From assembly GCA_023412475.1 (NCBI GenBank), contig JAEYNR010000006.1:1-64000 (forward strand): 64,000 bases of DNA, read 5' to 3'. Shown one piece after another: positions 8,233 to 17,512 of the stretch. Each line of letters begins with the position of its first letter. The stretch's first letter is position 1. The translations under genes and the position numbers were made by a program. This DNA comes from Fibrobacterota bacterium (lineage in GTDB: Bacteria > Fibrobacterota > Chitinivibrionia > Chitinivibrionales > Chitinispirillaceae). The notes beneath the pieces were generated by a model that was given only the letters and a program-made list of their open reading frames with translations, was not told the origin of the DNA and searched no databases.

Positions 8233-10041
8233 TTAGTTGATACTCATCAGAACCTGACCAGCATTAATCTGATCACCCTGGCTCACCTCAATGGAAGTTA
8301 TTTTTCCGGAACCAGGTGCGTTAACCGGAGTCTCCATTTTCATGGCTTCCAAAACCAGCAGCTCCTGCCCACCAGTAACTTCATCACCTACACTGACGTT
8401 AATTCTCAGAACAAGCCCTGGAAGAGGAGCTTTTACTATTGTGCTCTGAGCACCTGAAGCCGGTGTTGTTGCTGCGCTCGCAGTAGTACCTTCTTTGACA
8501 TCAATACTGTAGCTCTTACCATTAACAGTAGCAGTATTTCCGCTGATCATCACTGAGTATTTCTTATCATTAACTGTAACTGTGTATCCATTTGAAGCTG
8601 ATTTTGAAGCGGCAGATGGTTCCTCTTTTTTCGCTTCTTTGAGACGGATGTTTACCTTTGCCTGCCCCTTAAGAAACAGAATTCCCTTCTCCTTGCAGGT
8701 TGCTGCGATGAAGATATTTTCATCACTCAGGTCGGTAATACCCTCATCCTGGAGCATCTTTTTAGCAGCTTCAATTCCTTTTGAACTGCTGCGATCGTTG
8801 ATATCCAGTGGATCCTCTTTGGTTGGCTCAAGCTTAAGCTGTTCTGCAGAGATCTTTATCACTTCAGGGTCAGCAGCCACCGGAGTCTTACCAAAATAGC
8901 CTAAAACCATCTTTCCGTAACCTTCAGCGATTTTTTTCCACGGTCCAAACATGGTGTTATTAAAAGCCTGCTGGAAATAAAACTGTGATACAGGAGTAAC
9001 CGAAGTTCCAAAACCACCTTTGCTGACCACTTCTTTCATGTTTTTGATGATCTCAGGATACCTGTCCATCAGGTTATTATCACGAAGCATCTGTGTGTTG
9101 GCGGTCAACGCCCCACCAGGCATGGGAGAGAATGGGATCATCGGTTCGACCGCTTTGGCTTCAGGGGGAACAAAATAATCTTTCATGCAATCTTTAAATG
9201 TCTCTTCAGCCATAAGCATCTTGTCGATATCTATGCCCAGATCGTAATCGGTACCACGCAAGGCATGCCACATGGAGATGACATCAGGCTGACATGTTCC
9301 TCCGGAAACTGGAGCCATAGAGAGATCAAGCTGATCTGCACCAGCATCAAGGGCAGCTCTGTATTGTGCTACGCAGGTACCTGCAGTATCATGAGAATGG
9401 AAAACGATTTTAGTACTGGCAGGAAGCATTGCTCTTGCTTTTTTCACAGTCTCATAAACCGTTGTTGGAGTAGAAGTTCCCGAAGCATCTTTGAAACATA
9501 CTGAATTGAACTGAATTCCAGAGTCCAGAATCTGCTTTAGTGTTTTTGCATAAAATTCAGGAGTATGTGCCCCTGTCATTCCCGGAGGAAGCGCCATCAT
9601 GCTGACAACTACTTCATGCTGCAAACCTGCATCAACGATACATTTTCCCGAATAGATGAGATTGTTCACATCATTAAGAGCATCGAAATTTCTTATTGTG
9701 GTAATACCATGCTTTTTAAAGGTTTTTGCGTGAAGATTAATGATATCTCTGGATTGAGAATCCAATCCCACTATATTAATACCACGGGCGAGAGTCTGAA
9801 GATTAGCATCAGGACCGGTAGTTTTTCTGAACTTGTCCATGACTGAAAATGCATCTTCATTGCAATAGAAATAGAGACTTTGAAACATGGCCCCGCCGCC
9901 AGCTTCAAAATGTCTGATACCAGCCTCTTTAGCCGCTTCCACTGCGGGCATATAATCTTTACTTAATACACGAGCGCCAAATACAGACTGAAAACCGTCA
10001 CGAAAGGCGGTCAGCATCACCTTTACTTGTTTTTTACCCAT
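8233..10041 (-). CDS. oadA: Oxaloacetate decarboxylase alpha subunit with biotin carrier domain, 602 aa
   Basis: Cytoplasmic carboxyltransferase subunit that moves CO2 from oxaloacetate to biotin. Residues 1-270 form the HMGL-like TIM barrel (TAFRDGFQS at the start, with SHDTAGTCVAQY and DLSMAPVSGGTCQPD farther in, which hold metal ligands). Residues about 290-470 form the conserved carboxylase domain (PGGALTANTQMLRDNNLMDR). A spacer rich in Ala/Ser/Thr leads to the C-terminal biotinyl domain (about 530-602), whose EAMKMETPV motif carries the biotinylated Lys568. The barrel opening departs slightly from the usual DTTLRDAHQS. Its biotin is presumably attached by the neighbouring BirA. Pyruvate carboxylase subunit B is the main alternative; oadB and oadG next to it decide for the Na+ pump. 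Confidence 0.93.
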   Translation of the reverse strand: MGKKQVKVMLTAFRDGFQSVFGARVLSKDYMPAVEAAKEAGIRHFEAGGGAMFQSLYFYCNEDAFSVMDKFRKTTGPDANLQTLARGINIVGLDSQSRDIINLHAKTFKKHGITTIRNFDALNDVNNLIYSGKCIVDAGLQHEVVVSMMALPPGMTGAHTPEFYAKTLKQILDSGIQFNSVCFKDASGTSTPTTVYETVKKARAMLPASTKIVFHSHDTAGTCVAQYRAALDAGADQLDLSMAPVSGGTCQPDVISMWHALRGTDYDLGIDIDKMLMAEETFKDCMKDYFVPPEAKAVEPMIPFSPMPGGALTANTQMLRDNNLMDRYPEIIKNMKEVVSKGGFGTSVTPVSQFYFQQAFNNTMFGPWKKIAEGYGKMVLGYFGKTPVAADPEVIKISAEQLKLEPTKEDPLDINDRSSSKGIEAAKKMLQDEGITDLSDENIFIAATCKEKGILFLKGQAKVNIRLKEAKKEEPSAASKSASNGYTVTVNDKKYSVMISGNTATVNGKSYSIDVKEGTTASAATTPASGAQSTIVKAPLPGLVLRINVSVGDEVTGGQELLVLEAMKMETPVNAPGSGKITSIEVSQGDQINAGQVLMSIN

Positions 10042-10066
10042 TTTTATGCCTTCCTGTAATTTAAAA

Positions 10067-10306
10067 CTATTTATTAAAAGAATTTACTGCAGCAACTGCG
10101 ACCGCGATCTCATCAAGACCACCACCACTGCTACCTCCGGCTGTTTTTTTCGGTTTCACAACTTGCTTCTCTTCCGGTTCCGGAATCAGCTTTGCCAATG
10201 GTTTCATCAAAGCAGCCATAATATTCATTGCCCCAATCATTACGATCAGGAAAATAAATACCACACCCAGCCCGATAACCATCAGTCCAAGTCCTTGTGT
10301 AAGCAT
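10067..10306 (-). CDS. oadG: Oxaloacetate decarboxylase gamma subunit, 79 aa
   Basis: Small single-span membrane subunit that holds the alpha subunit to the beta subunit. Residues 3-30 form one hydrophobic helix (GLGLMVIGLGVVFIFLIVMI in part), followed by KPLAKLIPEPEE and a flexible Gly/Ser-rich linker (TAGGSSGGG). It ends with DEIAVAVAAVNSFNK, a common gamma-subunit tail (DELVAVIAAAV-type). First gene of the operon, 25 bases before oadA. Confidence 0.88.
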   Translation of the reverse strand: MLTQGLGLMVIGLGVVFIFLIVMIGAMNIMAALMKPLAKLIPEPEEKQVVKPKKTAGGSSGGGLDEIAVAVAAVNSFNK

Positions 10307-10419
10307 ATATCAGCTCCTGTGGTTATATGTTAGTTCAGTACAGTTATTCATTTTTTCTACACCTCTTGCTCCAAGGAAACACAATACGGCTTAACCGGTT
10401 TTGAAAAGACGACTCCGGT

Positions 10420-11208
10420 TCAGATAAATGGCTCCCAATCGGTGTGAGAAGTAATTTCTCCTGAAACTACTTCCACCATCTTCTCTGGAGTTTCAATAAG
10501 GATTGTACCCTGATCAGTTATTCCGGAAATCCTTCCTCTGAAAGTTTCGTTTCCCTGAATAACCTGCACCAATCCCTCAGGCCTGTAAAGTCTCTCAGAA
10601 ATCATTTCAAGCAGCCCACTAAATCCTGCTTCCCCAAACCTCTCATAATACCCAGTAAAATTCAAAAGCAGTTTTTTTAAAATATCATCGAGATTGAAAG
10701 TATTACCCGTTTCGATATGAAGTGAAGTCGCATCTCTATCTATATCATAAAAATGTCTTTTTTCTTCATTCACGTTGAGCCCAACACCAAGAATTAACCA
10801 AGACTCTGATTCAATAGATAAAGTTTCTGCCAGAATACCACACAGCTTAACTCCACCTACAAGTATGTCATTAGGCCAGCGAATCTGCGGTGCCAGCCCC
10901 ATCTCCTCTATCATCGATGAAACAGATAGCGCCATCACCTGAGTTATGTTACTCCAAGATTTCTGAGGTATTTTTTCCAAAGGTAGTTTGATTGAAAAAG
11001 TTAAACTTCTACCAGCTACAGTCTGCCATTTCCTGTCGAAACGCCCCCTGCCTCCATGCTGGTTTTCTGCGACTATTACAGTGTAATCCGGGTAACGAGC
11101 TATATGAGTTTTTAGAAAAAGGCTGGTAGAATCAAGACTTGCGAACTTGTAAACAGAGAAGCTTTCAGCTCTCATCAGAAATCGATCGTTAAGAGGAAGC
11201 ATGGTCAT
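10420..11208 (-). CDS. birA: Biotin-[acetyl-CoA-carboxylase] ligase, 262 aa
   Basis: Joins biotin to AMP and then to the lysine of carrier domains. Catalytic-domain signatures are GRGRFDRKWQ (ATP/biotin loop, usually GRGRxGRxW), RWPNDILVGGVKLCGIL (KWPND-type) and GVGLNVNEE. A C-terminal SH3-like domain covers about 215-262. There is no N-terminal helix-turn-helix, so it is a monofunctional ligase rather than a biotin-sensing repressor. It lies 113 bases upstream of oadG on the same strand, whose partner OadA needs biotin; the linkage is meaningful. The first ATG has a weak GGA site; an ATG two codons later is equally possible. Confidence 0.9.
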   Translation of the reverse strand: MTMLPLNDRFLMRAESFSVYKFASLDSTSLFLKTHIARYPDYTVIVAENQHGGRGRFDRKWQTVAGRSLTFSIKLPLEKIPQKSWSNITQVMALSVSSMIEEMGLAPQIRWPNDILVGGVKLCGILAETLSIESESWLILGVGLNVNEEKRHFYDIDRDATSLHIETGNTFNLDDILKKLLLNFTGYYERFGEAGFSGLLEMISERLYRPEGLVQVIQGNETFRGRISGITDQGTILIETPEKMVEVVSGEITSHTDWEPFI

Positions 11209-11529
11209 TTTTTTCCATGTACTGAAGAAATTGGAGTTGTTAAAATAGTTATCGTGAGCAAAATATAAAAGAAAAAAGATTCTTTTATGCTTTTTGCATG
11301 AAAACCTTTAAAAATAGATACAAAATTGTATCAAGCCGATATCAGATGTATACTATATTTTTTTTCTTTTGTCTTCTTCTTTGTCCCTCATTTAGAGAGT
11401 TGTTTATACTTGATTCGTGTAGAATTTGGGGGGAAACAGAAGATGTATAAAAAACCTAATAACTTATTTGTTATCTGATGGCAAAAAAATTACCTGAAAA
11501 ATATCTAATCAAAACTCATTGATACTAAG
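11209..11529. other. Intergenic between hrpB and birA, nothing coding
   Basis: AT-rich with many runs of A and T. It should contain the birA promoter on the minus strand; I could not assign -35/-10 elements uniquely. Confidence 0.4.
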
Positions 11530-11676
11530 AATAAGCACAAAATTCGAAACAAGAACAGGAACGGAAAAAGAACTCACTGATAAACTTTAGTTACTTGAAA
11601 CATCTCAGTCCTGTTTAGAAATTAGGTTTTGGAATTTCTTTAGGATTTAACAATTGTGATTTGGAATTTTCTTCTA
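11530..11676. repeat. Dispersed ~150-bp intergenic element, copy 1
   Basis: Begins with AATAAGCAC-AAAATTCGAAAC-AAGAACAGGA, continues through ACTCACTGATAAACTTTAG and ends with TTTGGAATTTCTTTAGGATT...GTGATTTGGAATTTTCTTC. The same order of modules is found at 35928-36088 and 61919-62080, with fragments at 14484-14590, 19603-19668 and 28139-28290. A further shared tail (CTGATTTCTTACAAGATATTTGTTCC) follows to about 11760. Confidence 0.75.
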
Positions 11677-11791
11677 AATAGATGTTCAATACGGTTCAAT
11701 CAGACTGTTTCTGATTGTTTTTATCTATTATCTGATTTCTTACAAGATATTTGTTCCAGGAGCTACCAAAGTAATAAAAACCAACATATTA

Positions 11792-14305
11792 TCAACGCCA
11801 CTGATGCTTTGGATATCTGCGGGAGAGAGTTTTTTTCAGTTCAGGGTAGTGAGTTTTCCAGAACCCCTCCAGATCATCAGTTATCTGTACCGGACGCATG
11901 TTTGGAGCTAATATTTCCAAAATTACCCCAACGCGCTTATCAGCTATTCTGGGAGTAGTTTTGAAATCAAATAACTCCTGAATACGGGCTCTGACCACCG
12001 GTGTCTTACCTGCTTTGTAAATTACAGGCATTTTTTTCCCGGCCTGATTTATAATGTGCGATGGTGCCAGAGTTTCGATCATTCTTTGCTGATTATAAGA
12101 AAGCAATCCTTTGATTATGCCGATGACCGGCTTATCCTTCACTGCATCATACCGGGCTTCGCCTTTACAAAGTTCATACACGATCAGCATCTTCTCATCA
12201 TCACCTAAAACAGGCAGAGCTTTTTCCGGAAATGTTTCTGTCAGCCATTGCAGTCGACTCATATATTCCACTGCTTCAGAATTCCACCCACTCAACTGCA
12301 GCTTCTTATCAATTATTATTCTGGCAAGCAGGTCACCGGACTTCTCTGGATCAGGATGTATATCGACAGATTCTTCAATCACAATGCCACAACAGATCGA
12401 GCGTTTTATCGATTCCACAGCCCTGCGGGTACTATTCCACACCAGCTCGTCAGAAAACTTGAGCTGCTCAGCAAAGCAATCTATAAGCCACCGCTCTTCT
12501 ATAGCACAAGCTAATGAAAGCATGGTTCTGGGAGAAGTCTGCTGTTTTGATTTTAATTCACTGATAGTAGTAGATACCAGATATCCTGCGTTTTTGGCCA
12601 TACTTCTTTTGTCAAGTCCACCACGTCTGCCAAAAGCAAGCTCACACCGAAGAGTTCCACGATCACGCCTCCTAGCCAGCCTGTCACTATAGGCAATTAA
12701 AATCGCCTGCGACAAAAGAAGCGGGTCTTTGGATTCATCGCTGGTATCCAAACCCCGTTTCCTGCATACCTGCAGAAAATATGATTGTGTTTTAAGAATT
12801 TGGTGTAAAGATGAAATATTAACATTTAATTTTCTGCAGAGGTCTTTGTCAAAATTGCTTTTTGTAATCCTGTCAATTATTAATCTGATTAGTTCAAAAT
12901 CCGAACCTGCGCTTTGTTTTGCAAGTTCCTGAGGGATTTCAGCAGAGCCGGATAACAAAGGACGTTCATTCAAAACAGCAGCAGCCAAAGCGCCCTGTTG
13001 CAGGATACCTTTCTTGTGAGCTTCCAGCAAGAGTCTGGCAAGCCTTGGATGCATCGGCAGTTCGGCTATCAATTTACCTTCAGCAGTGAGGCATCCCTCA
13101 GGAGTCAATGCACCAGTACTTTGAAGATATTCCATGGCTGTTTTTATCGAATTAGTCTCTGGCACTTCAAACCAGCAGAATTTCCCGATATCTTTGTAAC
13201 CCAGTAACTTCAACTGTAGCAAAACCTCAGAGAGATCGACACGAACTATCTCTGGTTGAGTACTTTGGGCTCGTCCCCTGTGATCAGCCACACTCCAGAG
13301 CCTTATGCAGGTGCCCGGGGCTTCTCTGCCTGCCCGTCCAGCCCGTTGATCTGCAGAATCGATACTGATTTTCTCTACATATAATGTGTTAAATCCTCTT
13401 CCCTGATCATACCTGTTGACTCGCGCAAGTCCGCTATCAATTACATGTCTTATACCTGGAATTGTGAGCGAGGTTTCTGCGATATTGGTTGATACGATGA
13501 CTTTTCTTTTTGCAGCCCCTTTCATAACCAACTGCTGCATCTCTGAGGACATATTTCCATAGAGAGTCAGAATTTCTAGCGGTTCACCGATATTTTTTTC
13601 CCGCAGCAGTTGTACTGTTTTATTAATTTCGTACACTCCAGGCATAAAGATTAACAGATCACCCGGAGTGGCCTGCCCTATCAGATAACGAACCGCTTCC
13701 ACAGCAGCTACCCAGGGACTTTCTTTGGCAACTTCAGAATAGTATTGAACTGAAACCGGAAATGTACGTCCTTCAGAGACAATGACTTCGGCTCCATCAA
13801 GATATTGAGCCAAAGGATCACTCGATAGTGTTGCTGACATTACGATCAGTTTCAGATCTGCTCTGAGGTTTTTTTGAAGATCGCGAATCAATGCAAGTCC
13901 AAGATCAACCGTCAGGCTTCGTTCATGAAACTCATCAAAAACAACCGCAGAAACTTTTTTGAGGCTTTTATCAGAAAATAGAAGGCGTGGTAAAATGCCC
14001 TCAGTAATGTAGCGGATACGGGTACTTTCTGAGAAGCTGGATTCAAACCGGGTTTGATACCCAATCTCCTGCCCCAGTACTCTTCCCCGTTCTTCAGCAA
14101 CACGAGTTGCAAGCATGCGGGCAGCCAGTCTTCGTGGCTGCAGTACCAGAATCTGCCCATCAAACAACTGGCTATCAAGTAACATCTGAGGAATCTGAGT
14201 AGATTTGCCAGATCCTGTAGGTGCCTGTATAATCAGTCTGTTACTTTTGGCCAGCGTATCGATGATTTTTTGAGATAAATCCAGAATGGGTAGCTGTGAT
14301 ATCAT
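11792..14305 (-). CDS. hrpB: ATP-dependent DExH helicase HrpB, 837 aa
   Basis: DEAH/RHA-type helicase of unknown physiological substrate. Motif I QAPTGSGKST (about residues 27-36), motif Ia LQPRRLAARMLA, motif II DEFHERS (the family's DEFHER variant), motif III VMSATL, motif V TNIAETSLTIPGI and motif VI QRAGRAGRE are all intact. The helicase-associated and HrpB C-terminal domains occupy residues about 480-837 (RVGVILEILAPNMRPVQITDDL, FWKTHYPELKKTLSRRYPKH). Full length for HrpB (800-850). ATG at 14305. Monocistronic between two intergenic repeat regions. Confidence 0.93.
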   Translation of the reverse strand: MISQLPILDLSQKIIDTLAKSNRLIIQAPTGSGKSTQIPQMLLDSQLFDGQILVLQPRRLAARMLATRVAEERGRVLGQEIGYQTRFESSFSESTRIRYITEGILPRLLFSDKSLKKVSAVVFDEFHERSLTVDLGLALIRDLQKNLRADLKLIVMSATLSSDPLAQYLDGAEVIVSEGRTFPVSVQYYSEVAKESPWVAAVEAVRYLIGQATPGDLLIFMPGVYEINKTVQLLREKNIGEPLEILTLYGNMSSEMQQLVMKGAAKRKVIVSTNIAETSLTIPGIRHVIDSGLARVNRYDQGRGFNTLYVEKISIDSADQRAGRAGREAPGTCIRLWSVADHRGRAQSTQPEIVRVDLSEVLLQLKLLGYKDIGKFCWFEVPETNSIKTAMEYLQSTGALTPEGCLTAEGKLIAELPMHPRLARLLLEAHKKGILQQGALAAAVLNERPLLSGSAEIPQELAKQSAGSDFELIRLIIDRITKSNFDKDLCRKLNVNISSLHQILKTQSYFLQVCRKRGLDTSDESKDPLLLSQAILIAYSDRLARRRDRGTLRCELAFGRRGGLDKRSMAKNAGYLVSTTISELKSKQQTSPRTMLSLACAIEERWLIDCFAEQLKFSDELVWNSTRRAVESIKRSICCGIVIEESVDIHPDPEKSGDLLARIIIDKKLQLSGWNSEAVEYMSRLQWLTETFPEKALPVLGDDEKMLIVYELCKGEARYDAVKDKPVIGIIKGLLSYNQQRMIETLAPSHIINQAGKKMPVIYKAGKTPVVRARIQELFDFKTTPRIADKRVGVILEILAPNMRPVQITDDLEGFWKTHYPELKKTLSRRYPKHQWR

Positions 14306-14818
14306 GCAGGGACCTTAAACATATTTACCAGAGCTGACTTCTTTCCGACATCGGGCTTTCAACTCTGGCGAGACTTTATGATTCATTCAAAAAAGGCTCT
14401 TGTGTGATGAATGTCGAAAGCTATAACAAATATAATATGAAGTGGAATCACTACTATTCCATTGTAATATTGAATATCGAAAAAATAAGCACGAAGTACG
14501 AAACAAGAACAGGAAAAGGAAGGGGAAAAGGACCAATTCTGTTAGATTGTTTCTGATTTCTTACAAAAAATTTGTTTCAAGAGCTGAGCAGTTCCTATAT
14601 AATAATGAATAAGTATATTAATTGATCTCGGATCAGTGGGCTATTCTTATACTAATAAAATACGATTGAAGCGTTTTTATAGTTTCAAGTCAGATGGAAA
14701 TTATAACCAGCAAATTGATTCAGTGCGGATACCGGGTTTGCATCAATTTGCGCACCGTCTCTTTTTTTTTTGTATATTATTGCAGAATCGTTATTTAAAA
14801 AGATTGCGGAGCTTGAGC
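14306..14818. other. Intergenic region with a partial dispersed element (14484-14590)
   Basis: Divergent promoters for hrpB and the CsgG-like gene must lie here. Bases 14484-14520 repeat the AATAAGCACGAAGTACGAAAC-AAGAACAGGAAA module and 14540-14590 repeat the GTTTCTGATTTCTTAC...TTTGTTTCAAGAGC tail seen beside copy 1. A long T-run (about 14762-14771) precedes the downstream start by 50 bases. Confidence 0.5.
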
Positions 14819-15451
14819 ATGAATCTGTTTCCCTCTATTTATACGATTAATTTTATACTGATTGCATTGATCTCGAATCTCTTTGCTCAATCTTCCCTGG
14901 CTATCTTGCCCTTCAACTCCAGTGGTATCAGCGCTGAAGAAACCCGTCAGATAAGTGAAAAATTCAGGGCCGAATTCGTCGGTTTGAGCAAATACAATGT
15001 GCTGGACCGCCAGACTATGGAAACGCTTCTTTCTGATCAGGGCTTCGATTTAAATGATGCATGCAGAAACAACTATTGCGCCCTCACTTTTGGCCAGCTC
15101 CTGGCAGTCGATGATGTAATCCTTGGAAATATCGGCAAAATCGATAAAACTTATGCTTTAGATGTAAAGATCATCAATATCAGCAGTGGCTCGGTTTTAA
15201 AAGATATTTCCACACGACACACCGTAAAACAAGCAGCATTATTTAATAAAATCATTCCTGACCTGGTCAAGGAGTTTGTCAACACTAACGCATCATCATC
15301 AATTCAGGTGTATAAGAAAAAAAGAAGGGCACTTGTCCCTGTCACAGTTATTACTATTACATCTGCAGTATTAGCTGTGCCGGCATATTTCTTAATTAAA
15401 AAATTGGTCAGTAACGAACCAGAAACCAGGGAACTTGAAGTGCAATGGTGA
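14819..15451 (+). CDS. CsgG/LpoB-like envelope protein with C-terminal membrane anchor, 210 aa
   Basis: The N-terminus (MNLFPSIYTINFILIALISNLFAQS) is a signal peptide with likely cleavage after AQ. Residues 25-170 show the CsgG/LpoB-type alpha/beta pattern: SLAILPFNSSGIS, a helix, KYNVLDRQTMETLLSDQGF, and ILGNIGKIDKTYALDVKIINISSGSV. Such domains bind partner envelope proteins. A hydrophobic segment (VPVTVITITSAVLAVPAYFLI, in part) lies near 180-200. I chose the ATG at 14819 because GCGGAG lies 9-12 bases upstream and the signal peptide starts there; the longer frame from 14636 is not supported. The next gene overlaps its stop by 7 bases, so the two are translationally coupled. Confidence 0.75.
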   Translation: MNLFPSIYTINFILIALISNLFAQSSLAILPFNSSGISAEETRQISEKFRAEFVGLSKYNVLDRQTMETLLSDQGFDLNDACRNNYCALTFGQLLAVDDVILGNIGKIDKTYALDVKIINISSGSVLKDISTRHTVKQAALFNKIIPDLVKEFVNTNASSSIQVYKKKRRALVPVTVITITSAVLAVPAYFLIKKLVSNEPETRELEVQW

Positions 15452-16914
15452 AGGTACTTTTATATCTGCTGTATTCAATAGGGCTGACATTTGTCTGCCT
15501 CTGTACGACTCAGCCCAACAATCCTTCTGAATCGATGCGTCACATAAAGCCAATTGTGCTCTGGAAAACCACTCGGGATCATCCAGGCCCCGAAGAAGTC
15601 GATAGTATGCGATTCACGGTTTTTTCTTCAACTGGAAACTTCGCAGATACCATTCAGAAAACTTTTCATTTTGATAATCACAAAGCAGTTATCAACGTAC
15701 CGGCTGACTCCAGGCTTACCTTAAAGGTAGAAGGTCTTGATGAAGAAGGCGCTGTAATATATAAGGGCACTGTTCTGGTTGACGATGCATCGGATCAGGA
15801 TGTCACAATTACTCTTGATGCGACACAGGTCACCCCCAGAAAACCCTCCAGCTTCTCCGGGATCGCCCTATCCTCCTGCAATTACTATCTTAGCTGGAAA
15901 GATCGTTCCAATAACGAAACCGGTTTCATCATTCAACACAAAGGTAATGATGAATTCGTAACTCTTGATACCGTTAAAGGTGAAAATGTGTATCTGCACT
16001 CATATGTAGGATATGCCGAAAATCATACCTACCGGATTTTTGCATTCAATAATGCCGGGACTTCTGACACAATCACTCAGTTTATCGAATCACCTTCATT
16101 CAACGGTGAGAACAGAACTCCAAAGTTTCTGCAAACCTCTGAGCAGATGTCCGGAACTATTTATCCGGGTCAGACCAAAAGAGTTATTCTTACAGCATTC
16201 GACCCTGATTGTGATGATTTTTTCATAACCGTAAGTCCTGTGCTCAGCCGTTTAGAAGATACCGTTATCTGGACTCCCACAGAATATGATGTTGGAGAGA
16301 ACCGACTGTGGGCTGCTGTAACCGATAATTTCGAAGCATCTGATACGCTTTTCTGGACGTGGGATGTCAAAGACACTGTTCCTCCAGTTATTACCCTCCT
16401 GAAACCCGACACAATGCAACTGGCAATAAGTGACCGTTATGTGGAACCGGGTGTATTCGCATTGGATAATGTTGATGGTAATATCTCTGAAAAAGTCGAA
16501 GTTGACAACACTGTGAACACTTCTCACGCTGGAACCTACCTTCTTACATATTCGGTTTCTGACAGGTTTGGAAATGATGCAGCTACAAAAACCCGTGTAG
16601 TATATGTTACACCCGGTTCTTTTCGTGACAGAATACCACCTGTGATTTTCCTTACAGGCGCAGATACTATTACTCACAATTTTGGAGACTTATTTATTGA
16701 TCCAGGTGTTTATGCGTTAGATAACAGAGATGACAGTACAAGTATTAATGAAAGAATAGAGATGTCCGGTAAAGTTGATTCCACAAGACCGGGAATCTAC
16801 CAGATTATTTATAAAGTAGAAGACAGTTCAGAAAACCAGGCCCAGAAGGTCAGATATGTAGAAGTTTTAGAAGAGTCCCAGGATCGGGAATCAGATTATT
16901 ATTCCGACAAATAA
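15445..16914 (+). CDS. Exported FN3/DUF5011-repeat protein, probable lipoprotein, 489 aa
   Basis: Starts in the stop region of the CsgG-like gene (ATGGTGA overlap). The N-terminus (VLLYLLYSIGLTFVCLCTT) is a short hydrophobic export signal with two cysteines; the lipobox is not canonical. After a beta-rich region, residues about 130-215 read like a fibronectin III module (SSCNYYLSWKDRSNNETGF, TYRIFAFNNAGTSD). Residues 315-390 and 398-480 are two DUF5011 Ig-like repeats, each with PPVI, then YVEPGVFALDN or FIDPGVYALDN, and GTYLLTYSVSD or GIYQIIYKVED. These domains act as spacers or adhesion modules in surface proteins. Its partner suggests a periplasmic/outer-membrane complex; ligand unknown. 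Confidence 0.75.
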   Translation: MVKVLLYLLYSIGLTFVCLCTTQPNNPSESMRHIKPIVLWKTTRDHPGPEEVDSMRFTVFSSTGNFADTIQKTFHFDNHKAVINVPADSRLTLKVEGLDEEGAVIYKGTVLVDDASDQDVTITLDATQVTPRKPSSFSGIALSSCNYYLSWKDRSNNETGFIIQHKGNDEFVTLDTVKGENVYLHSYVGYAENHTYRIFAFNNAGTSDTITQFIESPSFNGENRTPKFLQTSEQMSGTIYPGQTKRVILTAFDPDCDDFFITVSPVLSRLEDTVIWTPTEYDVGENRLWAAVTDNFEASDTLFWTWDVKDTVPPVITLLKPDTMQLAISDRYVEPGVFALDNVDGNISEKVEVDNTVNTSHAGTYLLTYSVSDRFGNDAATKTRVVYVTPGSFRDRIPPVIFLTGADTITHNFGDLFIDPGVYALDNRDDSTSINERIEMSGKVDSTRPGIYQIIYKVEDSSENQAQKVRYVEVLEESQDRESDYYSDK

Positions 16915-16977
16915 TTTATTTCTCAGTATCTAATCGAAAAAAACTCTTTCCCATTTCCTGTTCTTATGCCCGAATTT

Positions 16978-17072
16978 GTCGAGTAAAACGAGGCAGTTAC
17001 CTGCCCATCCCCTAACAGAACGTACAAGCAGCTTTTCCACATAAGTGGCCTTCGGGTTTACTCTCGTTTTCT
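16978..17072 (-). mobile_element. Possible group II intron 3' end remnant (domains V-VI)
   Basis: Read on the minus strand, the stretch shows a degraded domain-V-like hairpin: GGCCACTTATGTGG, an AAAAG loop, then CTGCTTGTACGTTC. It continues with TGTTAGGGGATGGGCAGG-TAACTGCCTC and ends in TTTTACTCGAC. The end closely resembles the domain VI plus 3' boundary (CCTACTCGAC type) of bacterial group II introns. No maturase/RT frame is present upstream on that strand, so only the tail survives. Identification is by remembered consensus, not alignment. Confidence 0.4.
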
Positions 17073-17126
17073 GAACGGATTAAGATCGAGTCGTATTCGC
17101 ACTGTCGGCCTCTAGCCTGTTAATTA

Positions 17127-17292
17127 AGGTAGAGTGCCACCAGTACTTAATCGCTTTCTCTCCAGTAAAAACCCATAAGAGCCCTGCGGGAACCAGATGC
17201 CCTCACCCTAACCAGATATGAAACCAACGTCGAATCTATCACCCTGGCGACAGCTACAATAAAAATATCACATTTGTATGCGTTCGTTCCAT
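17127..17292 (-). pseudogene. Internally deleted duplicate of the Y-family polymerase gene
   Basis: Bases 17174-17292 match the first ~125 bases of the intact gene at 20750-20876, including ATGGAACGAACG and the segment coding RASGSRRVLM. Bases 17127-17172 match its last ~50 bases (19727-19770, coding GEKAIKYW). About 980 bases in the middle are missing, joined near 17172, and small indels give early stops. The similarity continues a little into both flanks. The copy lies 2.5 kb from the intact gene in the same orientation, with an ABC transporter pair between them. Confidence 0.85.
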
Positions 17293-17512
17293 TTACTTAC
17301 AAACCCGCAAATTCGAAATCCAAAACAGGAACAAAAGTGCTCAAAGAAACTATAGCTTATCAGTTAGTTCTTGTTCCTATCTACTGCACAGCTCTTGTAA
17401 TTGATTGCACAATGTAGGCTCCCCGGTCTCATTTACTTCGACATCCCGTTATTTCCTGAGATGGTAGATTGTTTTCCTGATGGACAAAGGATGCTATCAG
17501 TTTTTAAAATTA
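17293..17512. repeat. Fragment of the dispersed element beside the pseudogene
   Basis: AAATTCGAAATCC-AAAACAGGAACAAAAGTGCTCAAAG around 17310-17345 matches the first module of the ~150-bp dispersed element, followed by AT-rich DNA without a gene. Confidence 0.4.

Noticed and set aside
14636..14818. 61-residue N-terminal extension of the CsgG-like protein
   Set aside because: Low-quality sequence without a ribosome binding site; a typical signal peptide with a good GGAG site starts at 14819.
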